DNA of 9,408 bases from Deltaproteobacteria bacterium (GCA_013151875.1 JAADHL010000041.1:1-9408); one strand, 5' to 3'; positions 1-8,733 are shown, counted from the stretch's first letter. Numbers and translations are program-made. The notes: a model not told the origin generated them from the letters alone.

Positions 1-920
1 CCAAGGACTCACGCGATCAGATCGGTCTGCTTGAAGAAAGGGTCGGAACACTGGCGGCGGAAATAGCCGAAAAGAACGAGGCCCTGGAGACCGCCCGACT
101 GGAAGCGCAAGACTCGGTTGAACGGGCAGAAAGAGATATGGTTTCCATTCAAAAAGAATTGGAAACCGCCCAGGCATCGATTGAAAGCATCAGCGCCAAG
201 GCCGAGCAAAGCGACCAACGCATAGTGGAACTGGAACGTGAACGGGACGAGGCGCAAAAAAACATACAACGCCTGGAAAAAGAGGTCGCCGCCGCCGAAC
301 GCAAGATGCGGGAAGAGGAAGAAAAGCATGTCGAAGCGATGGCGGGCATCGGCAAGGAAATGGAGGCCATGAGATCACGCCTCATGGTCCTGTCCGAGAG
401 CAACACCAAGCTGGAACAGAGGCTGCAGGAGGCGTTCAGTATCGTGGCGCAGAAGGAAGAGCCATCCGAGCCGCCGCCCCGTCCCGCTCCGAGTAGGCTA
501 CCTGCCGAAGGTACACCGGGAGCCAAAGAACAGGAAGAACAACAGGATGAACAACAGGATGAACGTATCGAAACAATGAGAGTCCAGTTGAAGGCCATGA
601 CCCAGACCATGCAGACTTGCCTGATCGAGCTGGAACAGGGCCGGGGGCAGTTGGAGTCAGGACAGGGCAACATGCGGGAAAGCAAGGAAAAATGCGACCT
701 GCTGTTCAAGACATGGACACAAATGGAGCAACGTATTCACGAGTTGCCCCCGCACATCCAGAAGGAGGCTCATTTCCGTTACATCGGCGAGATCATCGAT
801 AACCTGCGGGAACCCATGCGAGCAACCCACGCGGCCTTTAACAGCGCCGAACGGATATCCAAAGACCAGTACACCCTCATCGAAAAGCTGCGTAAGATCC
901 TGATGTCGGAAGGGGGTTAG
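1..920 (+). CDS. Coiled-coil protein of unknown function, C-terminal part (5' end outside window)
   Basis: The frame is open from the window edge (first whole codon at 3) to TAG at 918-920, giving about 305 visible residues. The first ATG in view, at 138, is probably internal because the same charged heptad-like sequence runs on upstream of it. The first ~155 visible residues are rich in Glu, Lys, Arg, Gln and Ala and look like a long coiled coil. A Pro-rich linker follows (EEPSEPPPRPAPSRLPAEG), then a Glu/Gln stretch encoded by a perfect 12-base tandem repeat. A second, shorter helical region follows, ending in a mixed-composition tail containing the segment HFRYIGEIIDNLREPM. I see no signal peptide, membrane segment or catalytic motif in the visible part. 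I do not recognise a family; an SMC-like or scaffold protein is possible but unsupported. It converges on sdhB, and the two stop codons share bases 917-920. Confidence 0.8.
   Translation, partial: KDSRDQIGLLEERVGTLAAEIAEKNEALETARLEAQDSVERAERDMVSIQKELETAQASIESISAKAEQSDQRIVELERERDEAQKNIQRLEKEVAAAERKMREEEEKHVEAMAGIGKEMEAMRSRLMVLSESNTKLEQRLQEAFSIVAQKEEPSEPPPRPAPSRLPAEGTPGAKEQEEQQDEQQDERIETMRVQLKAMTQTMQTCLIELEQGRGQLESGQGNMRESKEKCDLLFKTWTQMEQRIHELPPHIQKEAHFRYIGEIIDNLREPMRATHAAFNSAERISKDQYTLIEKLRKILMSEGG
537..560 (+). repeat. Perfect 12-bp tandem duplication inside the coiled-coil gene
   Basis: The 12-base unit GAACAACAGGAT occurs twice back to back (537-548 and 549-560) and encodes the tetrapeptide EQQD twice. 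It lies between the Pro-rich linker and the second helical region. Because the unit is a multiple of three, copy-number change would keep the frame, so this is a likely length-variable linker. Confidence 0.85.
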
Positions 921-1683
921 GCTTCGCGTTTGCCGCCGCCGCCCTGCGGGAAGAGCGAGGCCTTCATGAAATCGCGGTTCAGCTTTGCAATGAAGTTTAT
1001 GCTGATGCCCTTGGGGCACTGAGCCTCGCACTCCGCGAAGTTGGTGCATGACCCGAAGCCCTCGGCCTCCATCTGCTTTACCATGGCGCGTGCGCGTCGG
1101 GCCTTTTCGGGAAGGCCCTGGGGCAGGAGATTCAGATGACTGGCCTTGGCGGCCACGAAGAGCATTGCCGAGCCGTTCGGGCATGCCGCCACGCAGGCAC
1201 CGCACCCGATGCATTCAGCCGCGTCCATGGCCAGATCGGACGTGGGCTTGGCTATGGGAATGGCGTTGGCGTCGGGCGCCGCACCCGTGCGTACGTCGAT
1301 GAAGCCCCCGGCCTGCATGATCCTGTCGAACGACGAGCGATCTACGATCAGGTCCCTGAGAACCGGGAAGCCCTTGGCGCGCCAGGGTTCGATCGTGATG
1401 GTCTGGCCCTCATGGAAGAAACGCATGTGGAGCTGGCACACCGTGGTTTTCGACAGCGGCCCGTGCGCCACGCCGTTGATAACCAGTGAGCAGGCCCCGC
1501 AGATTCCCTCGCGGCAGTCGTGCTCGAAGGCGACAGGCTCATCGCCCTTTTCGATGAGGTGCTGGTTCAGGACATCCAGCATCTCCAGAAACGACATATG
1601 CTCGTTGGCGTCGTCAAGCTGGTAGGTCTGTAGACCGCCCGGGTCGTTCCTGTCCTTTTGGCGCCAGATGCGTAGTGTCAGTC

Positions 1684-1687
<4 letters not shown>
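917..1687 (-). CDS. sdhB: Succinate dehydrogenase/fumarate reductase iron-sulfur subunit SdhB
   Basis: This 256-residue electron-transfer subunit passes electrons between the SdhA flavin and the SdhC hemes and quinone through three Fe-S clusters. The ferredoxin-like N-terminal domain has [2Fe-2S] ligands Cys58, Cys63, Cys66 and Cys84 (CREGICGACS, then TTVC). The C-terminal helical domain has CIGCGACVAACP (Cys159, 162, 165, 169) and C214-x5-C220-x3-C224-P for the [4Fe-4S] and [3Fe-4S] clusters. All expected cysteines are present, and length and layout match type-B SdhB/FrdB. The ATG at 1687 overlaps the sdhA stop as ATGA, with an AAGGAG ribosome site at 1694-1699 six bases upstream, so translation is probably coupled. 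It is the last gene of sdhCAB. Sequence alone cannot tell which direction the enzyme mainly runs. Confidence 0.96.
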
Positions 1688-3597
<1,910 letters not shown>

Positions 3598-3614
3598 GGT
3601 GCCTCCTTGCCCGA

Positions 3615-4273
3615 TCACTTGATCCAGCCCGCCATCACGGACACCGGAATCGAAATATCGCCCAGGACCACAATCACCGCCAGGGCGCGCGCAAAAGTGC
3701 GCCTTGCCGGGTTGTATTTGGGATGGGCGAGCCCCAGGGTCTGGAACCAGCTCCAGAGCCCGTGCCAGAAGTGCATCTCCCCAGCAGGATGACAGCCACG
3801 ACGTAGATCGCCGTGATGTACGGCGTTTTGAAGCCGGCCACCATGGTGTCGTACAAAAGCGCCTGGTGCGGCCCCACGGTATGCGTGGTGAGATGGAGGA
3901 TATGATAGATCACGAACAGCCCTATGGCCGGACCGGACCAGATCATCCATCGTGCGGTGGCCGGCGATTCAAGGTATTCACGCTTGTCGTACTTTACCGG
4001 ACGACTTCCCAGGTTGCGCCACCATAGCTGCACCGTCGCGGTGATATGAATGATCACCGCAGCCAGCAGCACGATGCGCGTGATCCACAATAATGGAATC
4101 GCCCGCGACGAGTGAAGGAACTCGGCGTACGAATTGATGAGAGCCGGTCCCGCATACAGTTGCAGGTTTCCCGCCATGTGGATGAACACGTAGGCGAACA
4201 GGATCAACCCTGTCACGGCCACAAAAAATTTCTTCCCCAGGGTCGTGGAATAGTAATCAACGAGCGTCTGCAT
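3615..4273 (-). CDS. sdhC: Succinate dehydrogenase/fumarate reductase cytochrome b subunit SdhC, interrupted by a frameshift
   Basis: This is the membrane anchor of a type-B complex II: one polypeptide of five helices carrying two b hemes and the quinone site. The reading frame starts at ATG 4273, with GGAGG at 4279-4283 five bases upstream. It reads correctly through helix IV to ...YVVAVILLG at about residue 165. It then leaves frame and would end in unrelated residues at 3674. The correct continuation, EMHFWHGLWSWFQTLGL to ...VMAGWIK, is in another minus-strand frame ending at TGA 3615-3617. One extra G in the run at 3779-3782 restores 219 residues, normal for the family. Candidate heme ligands are His32, His76, His124 or 127, and His168 or 171; the last pair lies just past the break. 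An alternative ATG at 4312 falls inside the likely promoter and has no ribosome site. The gene is certain; whether it is functional is not. Confidence 0.9.
3779..3782 (-). other. Frameshift site in sdhC (G4 homopolymer on the coding strand)
   Basis: The coding strand reads CTG CTG GGG AGA TGC, giving LLGRC. A fifth G would give CTG CTG GGG GAG ATG CAC, giving LLGEMH, which joins two well-conserved halves of SdhC. The break is therefore a one-base loss, or a -1 recoding event, in the GGGG run. Homopolymer miscalls are a common cause. A tRNA-Gly sitting on GGG could also re-pair one base back within the same run. Confidence 0.85.
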
Positions 4274-4299
4274 CGCTGCCTCCGTGGAGCGCCGCGGGA

Positions 4300-4328
4300 A
4301 AAGTACTCCCATGATTTTCGGGTGTCAA
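4300..4328 (-). promoter_or_regulatory. Sigma-70-type promoter of sdhCAB
   Basis: On the minus strand, a perfect -35 TTGACA (4323-4328) is followed after exactly 17 bases by TACTTT (4300-4305), which keeps the key T, A and final T of the -10 box. Transcription would start near 4293, about 20 bases before the SdhC ATG at 4273 and its GGAGG. This placement excludes the longer upstream start at 4312. It suggests housekeeping expression of sdhCAB independent of the norB promoter. Confidence 0.65.
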
Positions 4329-4358
4329 TAGATTAAGGCTGGTTGTTGTAGAAGCGGA

Positions 4359-4481
4359 TCAGTCAAGTCCCAGTTCGATCAGGATGTCCTCGCCGCACAT
4401 GGTGTAATGGTCCCAGGACTGGTCCCAGACGATGCCCACGCGCGGGTCGTCGAGGCCGTCCAGGGCGCCGACGGTTTCGCC
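4359..4481 (-). other. In-frame 40-codon coding-like extension after the DUF1858-DUF2249 stop
   Basis: The frame of the upstream gene continues directly after its TGA for 40 sense codons, then stops at TGA 4359-4361. By my count about 36 of the 40 third positions are G or C, matching real genes in this window. The product is acidic and structured-looking, including DDPRVGIVWDQSWDHYTMCG and ending in ILIELGLD. The only possible internal starts (GTG 4439, ATG 4400) have no ribosome site. It is therefore more likely the true C-terminus of the preceding protein, cut off by a nonsense change or read through, than a separate gene. I do not recognise the segment. Confidence 0.6.
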
Positions 4482-5012
4482 TCAGCGAAGGGGTTCCGGC
4501 GCGAAGTAATTATGGACCTCGCCGGGGCTGTCCGCGGGCGCGGTCCATGTCAGATAGCCCTTGTTCCTGGCGACGTCCAGAAGGGGGGCGGGCACGAAAG
4601 GCGTTATCAGCTCGTACACCTCTCCGGGCCCCAGTTCGGGAAGCTCGCGCATCACGCGGTCCAGGGGGTGCTCACCCGCCTCGATCACCTCCCTGGCATC
4701 AAAGCTTTTTACCGGGGCGCGGACCCAATCGGGGCGCGCGCCTGCTTCATCGGTTCCTTCGTTCATCGTGATCTCTCCTGTAATTCCAGCCGCCTCGCGC
4801 AGCCCCCCTACCAGGTCCCCCAGGCTTACACCGCCTACGCGCGCGACCTGGCGCAGGGTGGCTATACGCGCGATGGTCTTTCGCAGCACCGGGTTCTTCA
4901 ACCTTTCGAATTCCGGGGACATCGATATCAACGCGTCTTCCACCTCCGGGTAGTGTTCCAACAGGGTGTTCACCTTGAGGTCCGGGGTGATGTCGGGTCG
5001 TTTTTCAGTCAT
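4482..5012 (-). CDS. DUF1858-DUF2249 domain protein, with possible in-frame extension beyond its TGA stop
   Basis: This 176-residue soluble protein has two recognisable domains. Residues ~8-76 resemble DUF1858 (PDLKVNTLLEHYPEVEDALI, then NPVLRKTIARIATLRQVA). Residues ~100-170 resemble DUF2249 (SFDAREVIEAGEHPLDRVM, then LGPGEVYELITPFVPAPLL). A Gly/Glu/Asp-rich linker joins them. Both families often sit with hemerythrin-like or nitrosative-stress proteins; no reaction is established. The DUF1858 Cys pair seen in some members is absent, and there is no Cys up to the stop. ATG 5012 overlaps the end of the upstream gene by eight bases and has AAGGAG at 5019-5024, so it is the third gene of the norB operon. 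Oddly, after TGA 4482-4484 the same frame stays open for 40 coding-like codons to TGA 4359-4361. The original gene may therefore have ended at 4359 with about 217 residues. Confidence 0.88.
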   Translation of the reverse strand: MTEKRPDITPDLKVNTLLEHYPEVEDALISMSPEFERLKNPVLRKTIARIATLRQVARVGGVSLGDLVGGLREAAGITGEITMNEGTDEAGARPDWVRAPVKSFDAREVIEAGEHPLDRVMRELPELGPGEVYELITPFVPAPLLDVARNKGYLTWTAPADSPGEVHNYFAPEPLR

Positions 5013-6270
5013 GAGCCGCTCCTTCCTTCGGGTCCCATGCCAACAGCCGCTGTTCCCCGGTCAGGGCCCGCTTATCCGTCAGGTCCTGGCTGACCTCCAG
5101 GCAACCCAGGTACTCGCCGCCGTCCCCGCGCAGGGCGAAATATTCGATGGATATGAACCGGCCCTTCATCTGGATCCAAAAGGACGACTGGTCCTGCTCT
5201 CCATCACGGAAAGCGGCCAGGATGCGGTCAACGATGTGCACGCTGGACGGCGGGTGGCAGTACTGCACCTTGCGGCCCAGAATGGCCCTGGTGCGCGCGA
5301 AGATGCGCTCCTTGCCCTGGGTGAAGAACCGGACCGTGTCGTCCCGGTCCACGAAGGTCAGATCGAACGGAATGGTATTCAGCAGGGCGGTCAGCTCCTG
5401 TACGGTGAAGCTGCCGCTCTTTAGTTGGATTCGGCCGTTTGAACCCAGGGCGGCCTCGTCCTCGGGCCCGGGCTCGATGCCCTCGGGCCTCCAGGCATCT
5501 ATGGGGTCGTACAAACAGTATCCAATCTCGTCGCTGCCGCGGTAGACCTCGTACCATTCCCCGTCGTCAAGCGTGTCCAGGCTCATGGGGAACAGGATCT
5601 GCTCCTCCTTGTCTATCATTGCCTCAACGGACTCCGACGCGGGCGAAAGCACCAGCGCGACCAGGCTCCTGGCCTCGCCCGCATCGACCTTGTCCGACAT
5701 GGCGGACAGGGCCTCGATTGCGCCCTTGAGCAATTCACGCGTCTCGTCGTGCTTGCCCCACATGACCTTGGGCGGTCCGTCTATTCCGTGTTTTTCCAGG
5801 AAAGGGAACAACAGGTTCTCCTTGCGCTGGTAGTGCTTGTCCACGTCCATCAGGCGGTTGAAGTCCGCGCGCATGGCCAAGACCTCGTCGGTGGCGTCAC
5901 CGTCATCGGCCATGCCCTCGATTACCGCGTAATGCCTGCCCAGGGATCTGATTTCCCAGCGCATGGCGCGGTTTTCCTGCCTGAACGTGTGAACGGGGTG
6001 TCCCTTGGGCGCGGTCTTGGCTCCCTCCTGACTTATGGCCCCTTTCAGCGCGGCGGTGTGCACGTCGCACAGCTTGAGGACGTCCTCCACCGGGAGCCCC
6101 TCCCTGATCAGTTCCTGCTCGACCTCGACCACGTCGTCGTACGGCACCTGGCCGAGCAGGCGGACGAGCTGTTTGCGCACCGCCTCCGGCGCATGACCCG
6201 AGTGCAGTTGCAGGATCATGTGCTTGAGCAGGTCTTTTCGTTTGCGCGCGTTGTCCAGAAGCTCGCTCAT
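5005..6270 (-). CDS. DUF438-hemerythrin(HHE)-PAS protein, probable NO/O2-responsive di-iron sensor or carrier
   Basis: This soluble 421-residue protein has the domain order typical of DUF438 proteins. The N-terminal DUF438 region (~12-77) contains VEVEQELIREGLPVEDVLKLCDVHTAAL. A hemerythrin-like helical bundle (~88-240) has candidate iron ligands His91, His94, His113, His146, Glu151, His174 and Glu223 in HPVHTF, DKHYQRKENLLFPF, WGKHDE and KEEQILFPM. The C-terminal PAS domain (~280-405) contains LNTIPFDLTFVDRDD and ends in the family signature EVSQDLTDKRALTGEQRLL. Hemerythrin-like domains bind O2 or NO at a di-iron site. It lies 18 bases downstream of norB, with GGGGAGGGG upstream of ATG 6270, and overlaps the next gene, so it is co-transcribed with the NO reductase. 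By analogy with NorA (Cupriavidus) and YtfE/RIC proteins it may bind NO or help repair Fe-S centres. That role is inferred; the domains are clear. Confidence 0.92.
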   Translation of the reverse strand: MSELLDNARKRKDLLKHMILQLHSGHAPEAVRKQLVRLLGQVPYDDVVEVEQELIREGLPVEDVLKLCDVHTAALKGAISQEGAKTAPKGHPVHTFRQENRAMRWEIRSLGRHYAVIEGMADDGDATDEVLAMRADFNRLMDVDKHYQRKENLLFPFLEKHGIDGPPKVMWGKHDETRELLKGAIEALSAMSDKVDAGEARSLVALVLSPASESVEAMIDKEEQILFPMSLDTLDDGEWYEVYRGSDEIGYCLYDPIDAWRPEGIEPGPEDEAALGSNGRIQLKSGSFTVQELTALLNTIPFDLTFVDRDDTVRFFTQGKERIFARTRAILGRKVQYCHPPSSVHIVDRILAAFRDGEQDQSSFWIQMKGRFISIEYFALRGDGGEYLGCLEVSQDLTDKRALTGEQRLLAWDPKEGAAHD

Positions 6271-6288
6271 GGCGTTTTCCCCTCCCCG

Positions 6289-8562
6289 TCAGGCCCGAGC
6301 CGCGTCACGACGCACGAACCCGATCAATGTACCCAGGACCATCGGCACCACCCCTGCCAGCAGGAAGACCAGGTCCCCGGCGATACGGATCCATTCCAGG
6401 ACGTGAAAGGCGCCCGTCTGGGTGAACTCCGGCTGGCGTGCGTGCCAGTAACTGTTGCTTACCACGTCCCAGAGCTGAATCACACCGGCAGGGAACAGGT
6501 CCAGGACCAGCATCAGGCCGAGCCCGATCTGAAGACCCCAGAACCCGGTGCGTATGAAGCGTTCGGACCGCTTCCATGTCTCATCCGTCTGGAGTTCGCG
6601 AAGCACGTAGACCAGGACCGCCAGGGCCAGCATTCCGAACACGCCGAACATGGCCGCGTGCCCGTGGTTGGCGGTCAGCGTGGTCCCGATCTCGAAATAC
6701 GACACGATGGGCAGGTTGATCAGGAACCCGAACACCCCGGCCCCCACGAAGTTCCAGAATCCCACGCCCACCAGGAAATAAATGGCCCACTTCTGGCGCA
6801 TTGCTGGGTGCGGCTCACCGCCGGCGGGTCTGGAACGTCCCAGGCGGATGAAGTCCCAGGCATCCAGCGTCAGCAGCGTCAGCGGCACGACCTCCAGGGC
6901 CGAGAAGCAAGCGCCCAGGGCCATTGCGATCTCGGATTGTCCCGTAAAGTACCAGTGGTGCGCGATGCCCAGGATCCCACCTGTCAGGTAAAGAATGGCG
7001 TCCAGGTAGATGATCCGCGTGGCGGATTGCGTGCTCACCAGGCCCAGCTGGACGAACATGATGGCAACCAGCACCGTGGCGAACAGTTCAAAGAAGCCCT
7101 CGACCCACAGGTGGATGATCCAGAAACGCCAGTGATCGATGACCGCGAAGTTCGTGTGCGCCCCATAAAAGAAGGCGGGAACATAGAACACCGGGATCGC
7201 GACCGCGGCGAACAGGAACAGGGACGACAGCTCGGACCTCTTTGGGTCCCTGATGGCCGGCAAAAGGGCGCGGAACATGAGCCACAGCCAGAAGATCAGG
7301 CCTGAGGCCAGCAATACCTGCCAGAACCTTCCCAGATCCAGGTATTCGGAGCCCTGGTGCCCCAACCAGAACCACAGGTCGCCGAGCTTGTCGTTGATGC
7401 CCAGGTATTCCCCGAACATACTGCCCAGGACAACCACGGTCAGTGCGCCCAGCAGCACGTAGGCGAGGACCTTCTGACCCTTTGGCTCCTTGCCGCCGAT
7501 GCTCACGGCCAGGAACAGGCCCCCCGCCACCCACGCAGTGGCGATCCAGAATATCGCCAGTTGGAGGTGCCAGGTCCGCAGGAGGTTGTACGGGAGCAGC
7601 TTTGCCAGGTCGAACCCGTAAAAGCCGTTCGGTTCTACCCGGAAATGGGCCAGCGCCCCGCCCGCCAGGGTCTGGAGCAGGAACAGCAGCGCCACCACAG
7701 CTATGAATGCGCCCACCGCCCACTGGCTGCCGGTGATGGGCAGGACTTTCACCGGGTGAGGGTGAGATGAGTCGCCGTCACCCTTCCAGCCCAGGTAGCT
7801 GAACTTCCCGAACACGAACAGTACAAGGCCCAGACCGCCCAGCAGGAACAACAGGCTGATCGCGCTCCACATATACGTCGAGGGAGTGGGCTGGTTTCCG
7901 GCCAGAGGCTCGTAAGGGAAGTTGTTGGTGTAGCTGTGGTCCTCACCCGGGCGCGCTGCGGTCGTGGCCCAGGCGGCCCATCCGAGGTAGGCGGTCAGGT
8001 CCTTGATTTCGTCCGGGTCCTGAATGTACTTCGCAGGCAGGCCCGGCGCCCCGTTTTCCTTGTGGAAGTAATCGGTCCAGAAACGAATCTGGTCCCTGAA
8101 CGCCGCCACCTGGCCCGCGGTCAATGACAAGGTGTCGGTATCGGGGTCATAGCGATTTTCGCGCAGTGTCTTTTTTACGTAGTCCGACACGGCCGCGGCC
8201 TGGTCCCCGGACAGGTCGGCAAACGCCTTGTTGAATAATTCCCGCGCCCGGTGATCCCGCATCACCAGGGCCGCCCTATGCAGGTATTCGGCGCTGTAAT
8301 CCGGTCCCAGGTAGGCCCCGTGACCCCACAGTGTCCCGTGTTCCATCAGGGCGTATTTCAGAAACACCTCCTGGCCGGCGCGGATCGTGTCGCCCGTGTA
8401 CACGACCTTTCCACCCGGTCCGACCACCTTGGAGGCAATGGGCGGAGCTGATCGATAGGTCAGCACCGTCATGACCAGCAGCACCGAAAACCCGAGAATC
8501 ATCACGATGATCGCACTGTTGCGCCACCAAGGTGACAGCGCCTTTTTTCCCTGTTCCGCCAT
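6289..8562 (-). CDS. norB: Quinol-dependent nitric oxide reductase (qNOR)
   Basis: This integral membrane enzyme reduces two NO to N2O using quinol. The 757 residues contain an N-terminal helix (~16-36) and a ~195-residue extracytoplasmic domain without CxxCH, so no heme c; this and the length fit qNOR rather than NorB of cNOR. The catalytic helices follow. Numbering from ATG 8562, conserved residues are His332 (RTWHLQ) and His635 for heme b, His633 (NHGH) for heme b3, His484, His535 and His536 (GIAHHW) with Glu488 for FeB, plus Glu492 and Glu557. These match the known NorB pattern. The frame extends to TTG 8592, but ATG 8562 has AAGGAGG at 8571-8577 eight bases upstream, so it is preferred. 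It is first in the operon, behind a sigma-54 promoter and opposite a sigma-54 activator. The enzyme appears complete. Confidence 0.96.
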   Translation of the reverse strand: MAEQGKKALSPWWRNSAIIVMILGFSVLLVMTVLTYRSAPPIASKVVGPGGKVVYTGDTIRAGQEVFLKYALMEHGTLWGHGAYLGPDYSAEYLHRAALVMRDHRARELFNKAFADLSGDQAAAVSDYVKKTLRENRYDPDTDTLSLTAGQVAAFRDQIRFWTDYFHKENGAPGLPAKYIQDPDEIKDLTAYLGWAAWATTAARPGEDHSYTNNFPYEPLAGNQPTPSTYMWSAISLLFLLGGLGLVLFVFGKFSYLGWKGDGDSSHPHPVKVLPITGSQWAVGAFIAVVALLFLLQTLAGGALAHFRVEPNGFYGFDLAKLLPYNLLRTWHLQLAIFWIATAWVAGGLFLAVSIGGKEPKGQKVLAYVLLGALTVVVLGSMFGEYLGINDKLGDLWFWLGHQGSEYLDLGRFWQVLLASGLIFWLWLMFRALLPAIRDPKRSELSSLFLFAAVAIPVFYVPAFFYGAHTNFAVIDHWRFWIIHLWVEGFFELFATVLVAIMFVQLGLVSTQSATRIIYLDAILYLTGGILGIAHHWYFTGQSEIAMALGACFSALEVVPLTLLTLDAWDFIRLGRSRPAGGEPHPAMRQKWAIYFLVGVGFWNFVGAGVFGFLINLPIVSYFEIGTTLTANHGHAAMFGVFGMLALAVLVYVLRELQTDETWKRSERFIRTGFWGLQIGLGLMLVLDLFPAGVIQLWDVVSNSYWHARQPEFTQTGAFHVLEWIRIAGDLVFLLAGVVPMVLGTLIGFVRRDAARA

Positions 8563-8584
8563 TACACCAACCTCCTTAGTCTTT

Positions 8585-8601
8585 ACGGGCAATCCGCCCG
8601 T
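8585..8601 (-). promoter_or_regulatory. GC-rich hairpin in the norB leader
   Basis: ACGGGC (8585-8590) and GCCCGT (8596-8601) form a perfect 6-bp stem with a 5-base loop. In the norB mRNA it would sit about 27 bases after the predicted start and seven bases before the AAGGAGG ribosome site. No U-run follows on either strand, so it does not look like a terminator. It may affect mRNA stability or ribosome access. Confidence 0.45.
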
Positions 8602-8638
8602 TTATGGCGCGAGCCCTTGAATCCCGATTGTCCCCATC

Positions 8639-8655
8639 TGCAAGGTGCTTGCCAA
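8639..8655 (-). promoter_or_regulatory. Sigma-54 (-24/-12) promoter of norB
   Basis: The minus strand reads TTGGCAAGCACCTTGCA. Against the consensus YTGGCACG-N4-TTGCW it has a single mismatch (A for C). The invariant GG (8653-8652) and GC (8641-8640) are separated by the required 10 bases. Transcription should start near 8628, giving a leader of about 66 bases before ATG 8562. A divergent gene for a sigma-54 activator is exactly the expected partner, as in norR-nor gene pairs. Confidence 0.8.
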
Positions 8656-8694
8656 CTGGGTAACATGTTGTTTTTTCATGCTAATGACTTGGCG

Positions 8695-8733
8695 GGTTTC
8701 CATAATCAACCATATGTGGGTATCGTTGACACC
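8695..8733. promoter_or_regulatory. Candidate activator (enhancer) binding region of alternating GGT/ACC half-sites
   Basis: Two inverted repeats lie 40-80 bases upstream of the norB -24 box: GGTT-N9-AACC (8695-8711) and GGT-N9-ACC (8719-8733). The second contains GT-N7-AC (8720-8730), the core pattern of known NorR sites. Their centres are about 23 bp apart, close to two helical turns, and roughly 75-98 bases upstream of the predicted norB start. The second repeat overlaps TATCG-N7-CGATA (8721-8737). A near match to an IHF site (8704-8716, one mismatch) also lies here. Short motifs recur by chance, so this is a suggestion. Confidence 0.4.

Noticed and set aside
3616..3618. GTG as the sdhA start, overlapping the sdhC stop as GTGA
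   Set aside because: The overlap is attractive, but there is no ribosome site for it. ATG 3597 has AAGGAGG and gives the N-terminus expected for the family. The GTG start cannot be fully excluded.
4310..4312. Upstream ATG as the sdhC start
   Set aside because: It lies in the spacer of the predicted sigma-70 promoter, upstream of the expected transcription start, and has no ribosome site. ATG 4273 has GGAGG five bases upstream.
4398..4439. A separate small gene starting at GTG 4439 or ATG 4400
   Set aside because: Neither start has a ribosome site, and the coding-like codons begin directly after the upstream TGA, before either start. Continuation of the upstream frame explains this better.
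5749..7305. A 518-codon open frame on the + strand
   Set aside because: It lies antisense to norB and the DUF438-HHE-PAS gene, both with clear conserved motifs. Its His/Gln/Asp/Pro-rich composition is typical of a reverse-strand shadow in GC-rich DNA.
8590..8592. TTG as the norB start
   Set aside because: It falls inside the leader hairpin and has no ribosome site, whereas ATG 8562 has AAGGAGG at ideal spacing.
8662..8669. AACATGTT palindrome upstream of the norB -24 box
   Set aside because: Eight-base palindromes occur often by chance, and this one matches no regulator site I can name.
8726..8731. TTGACA as a -35 box for the divergent activator gene
   Set aside because: A 17-base spacer would place the -10 on the ribosome site and start codon at 8749-8754, with no -10-like sequence there.
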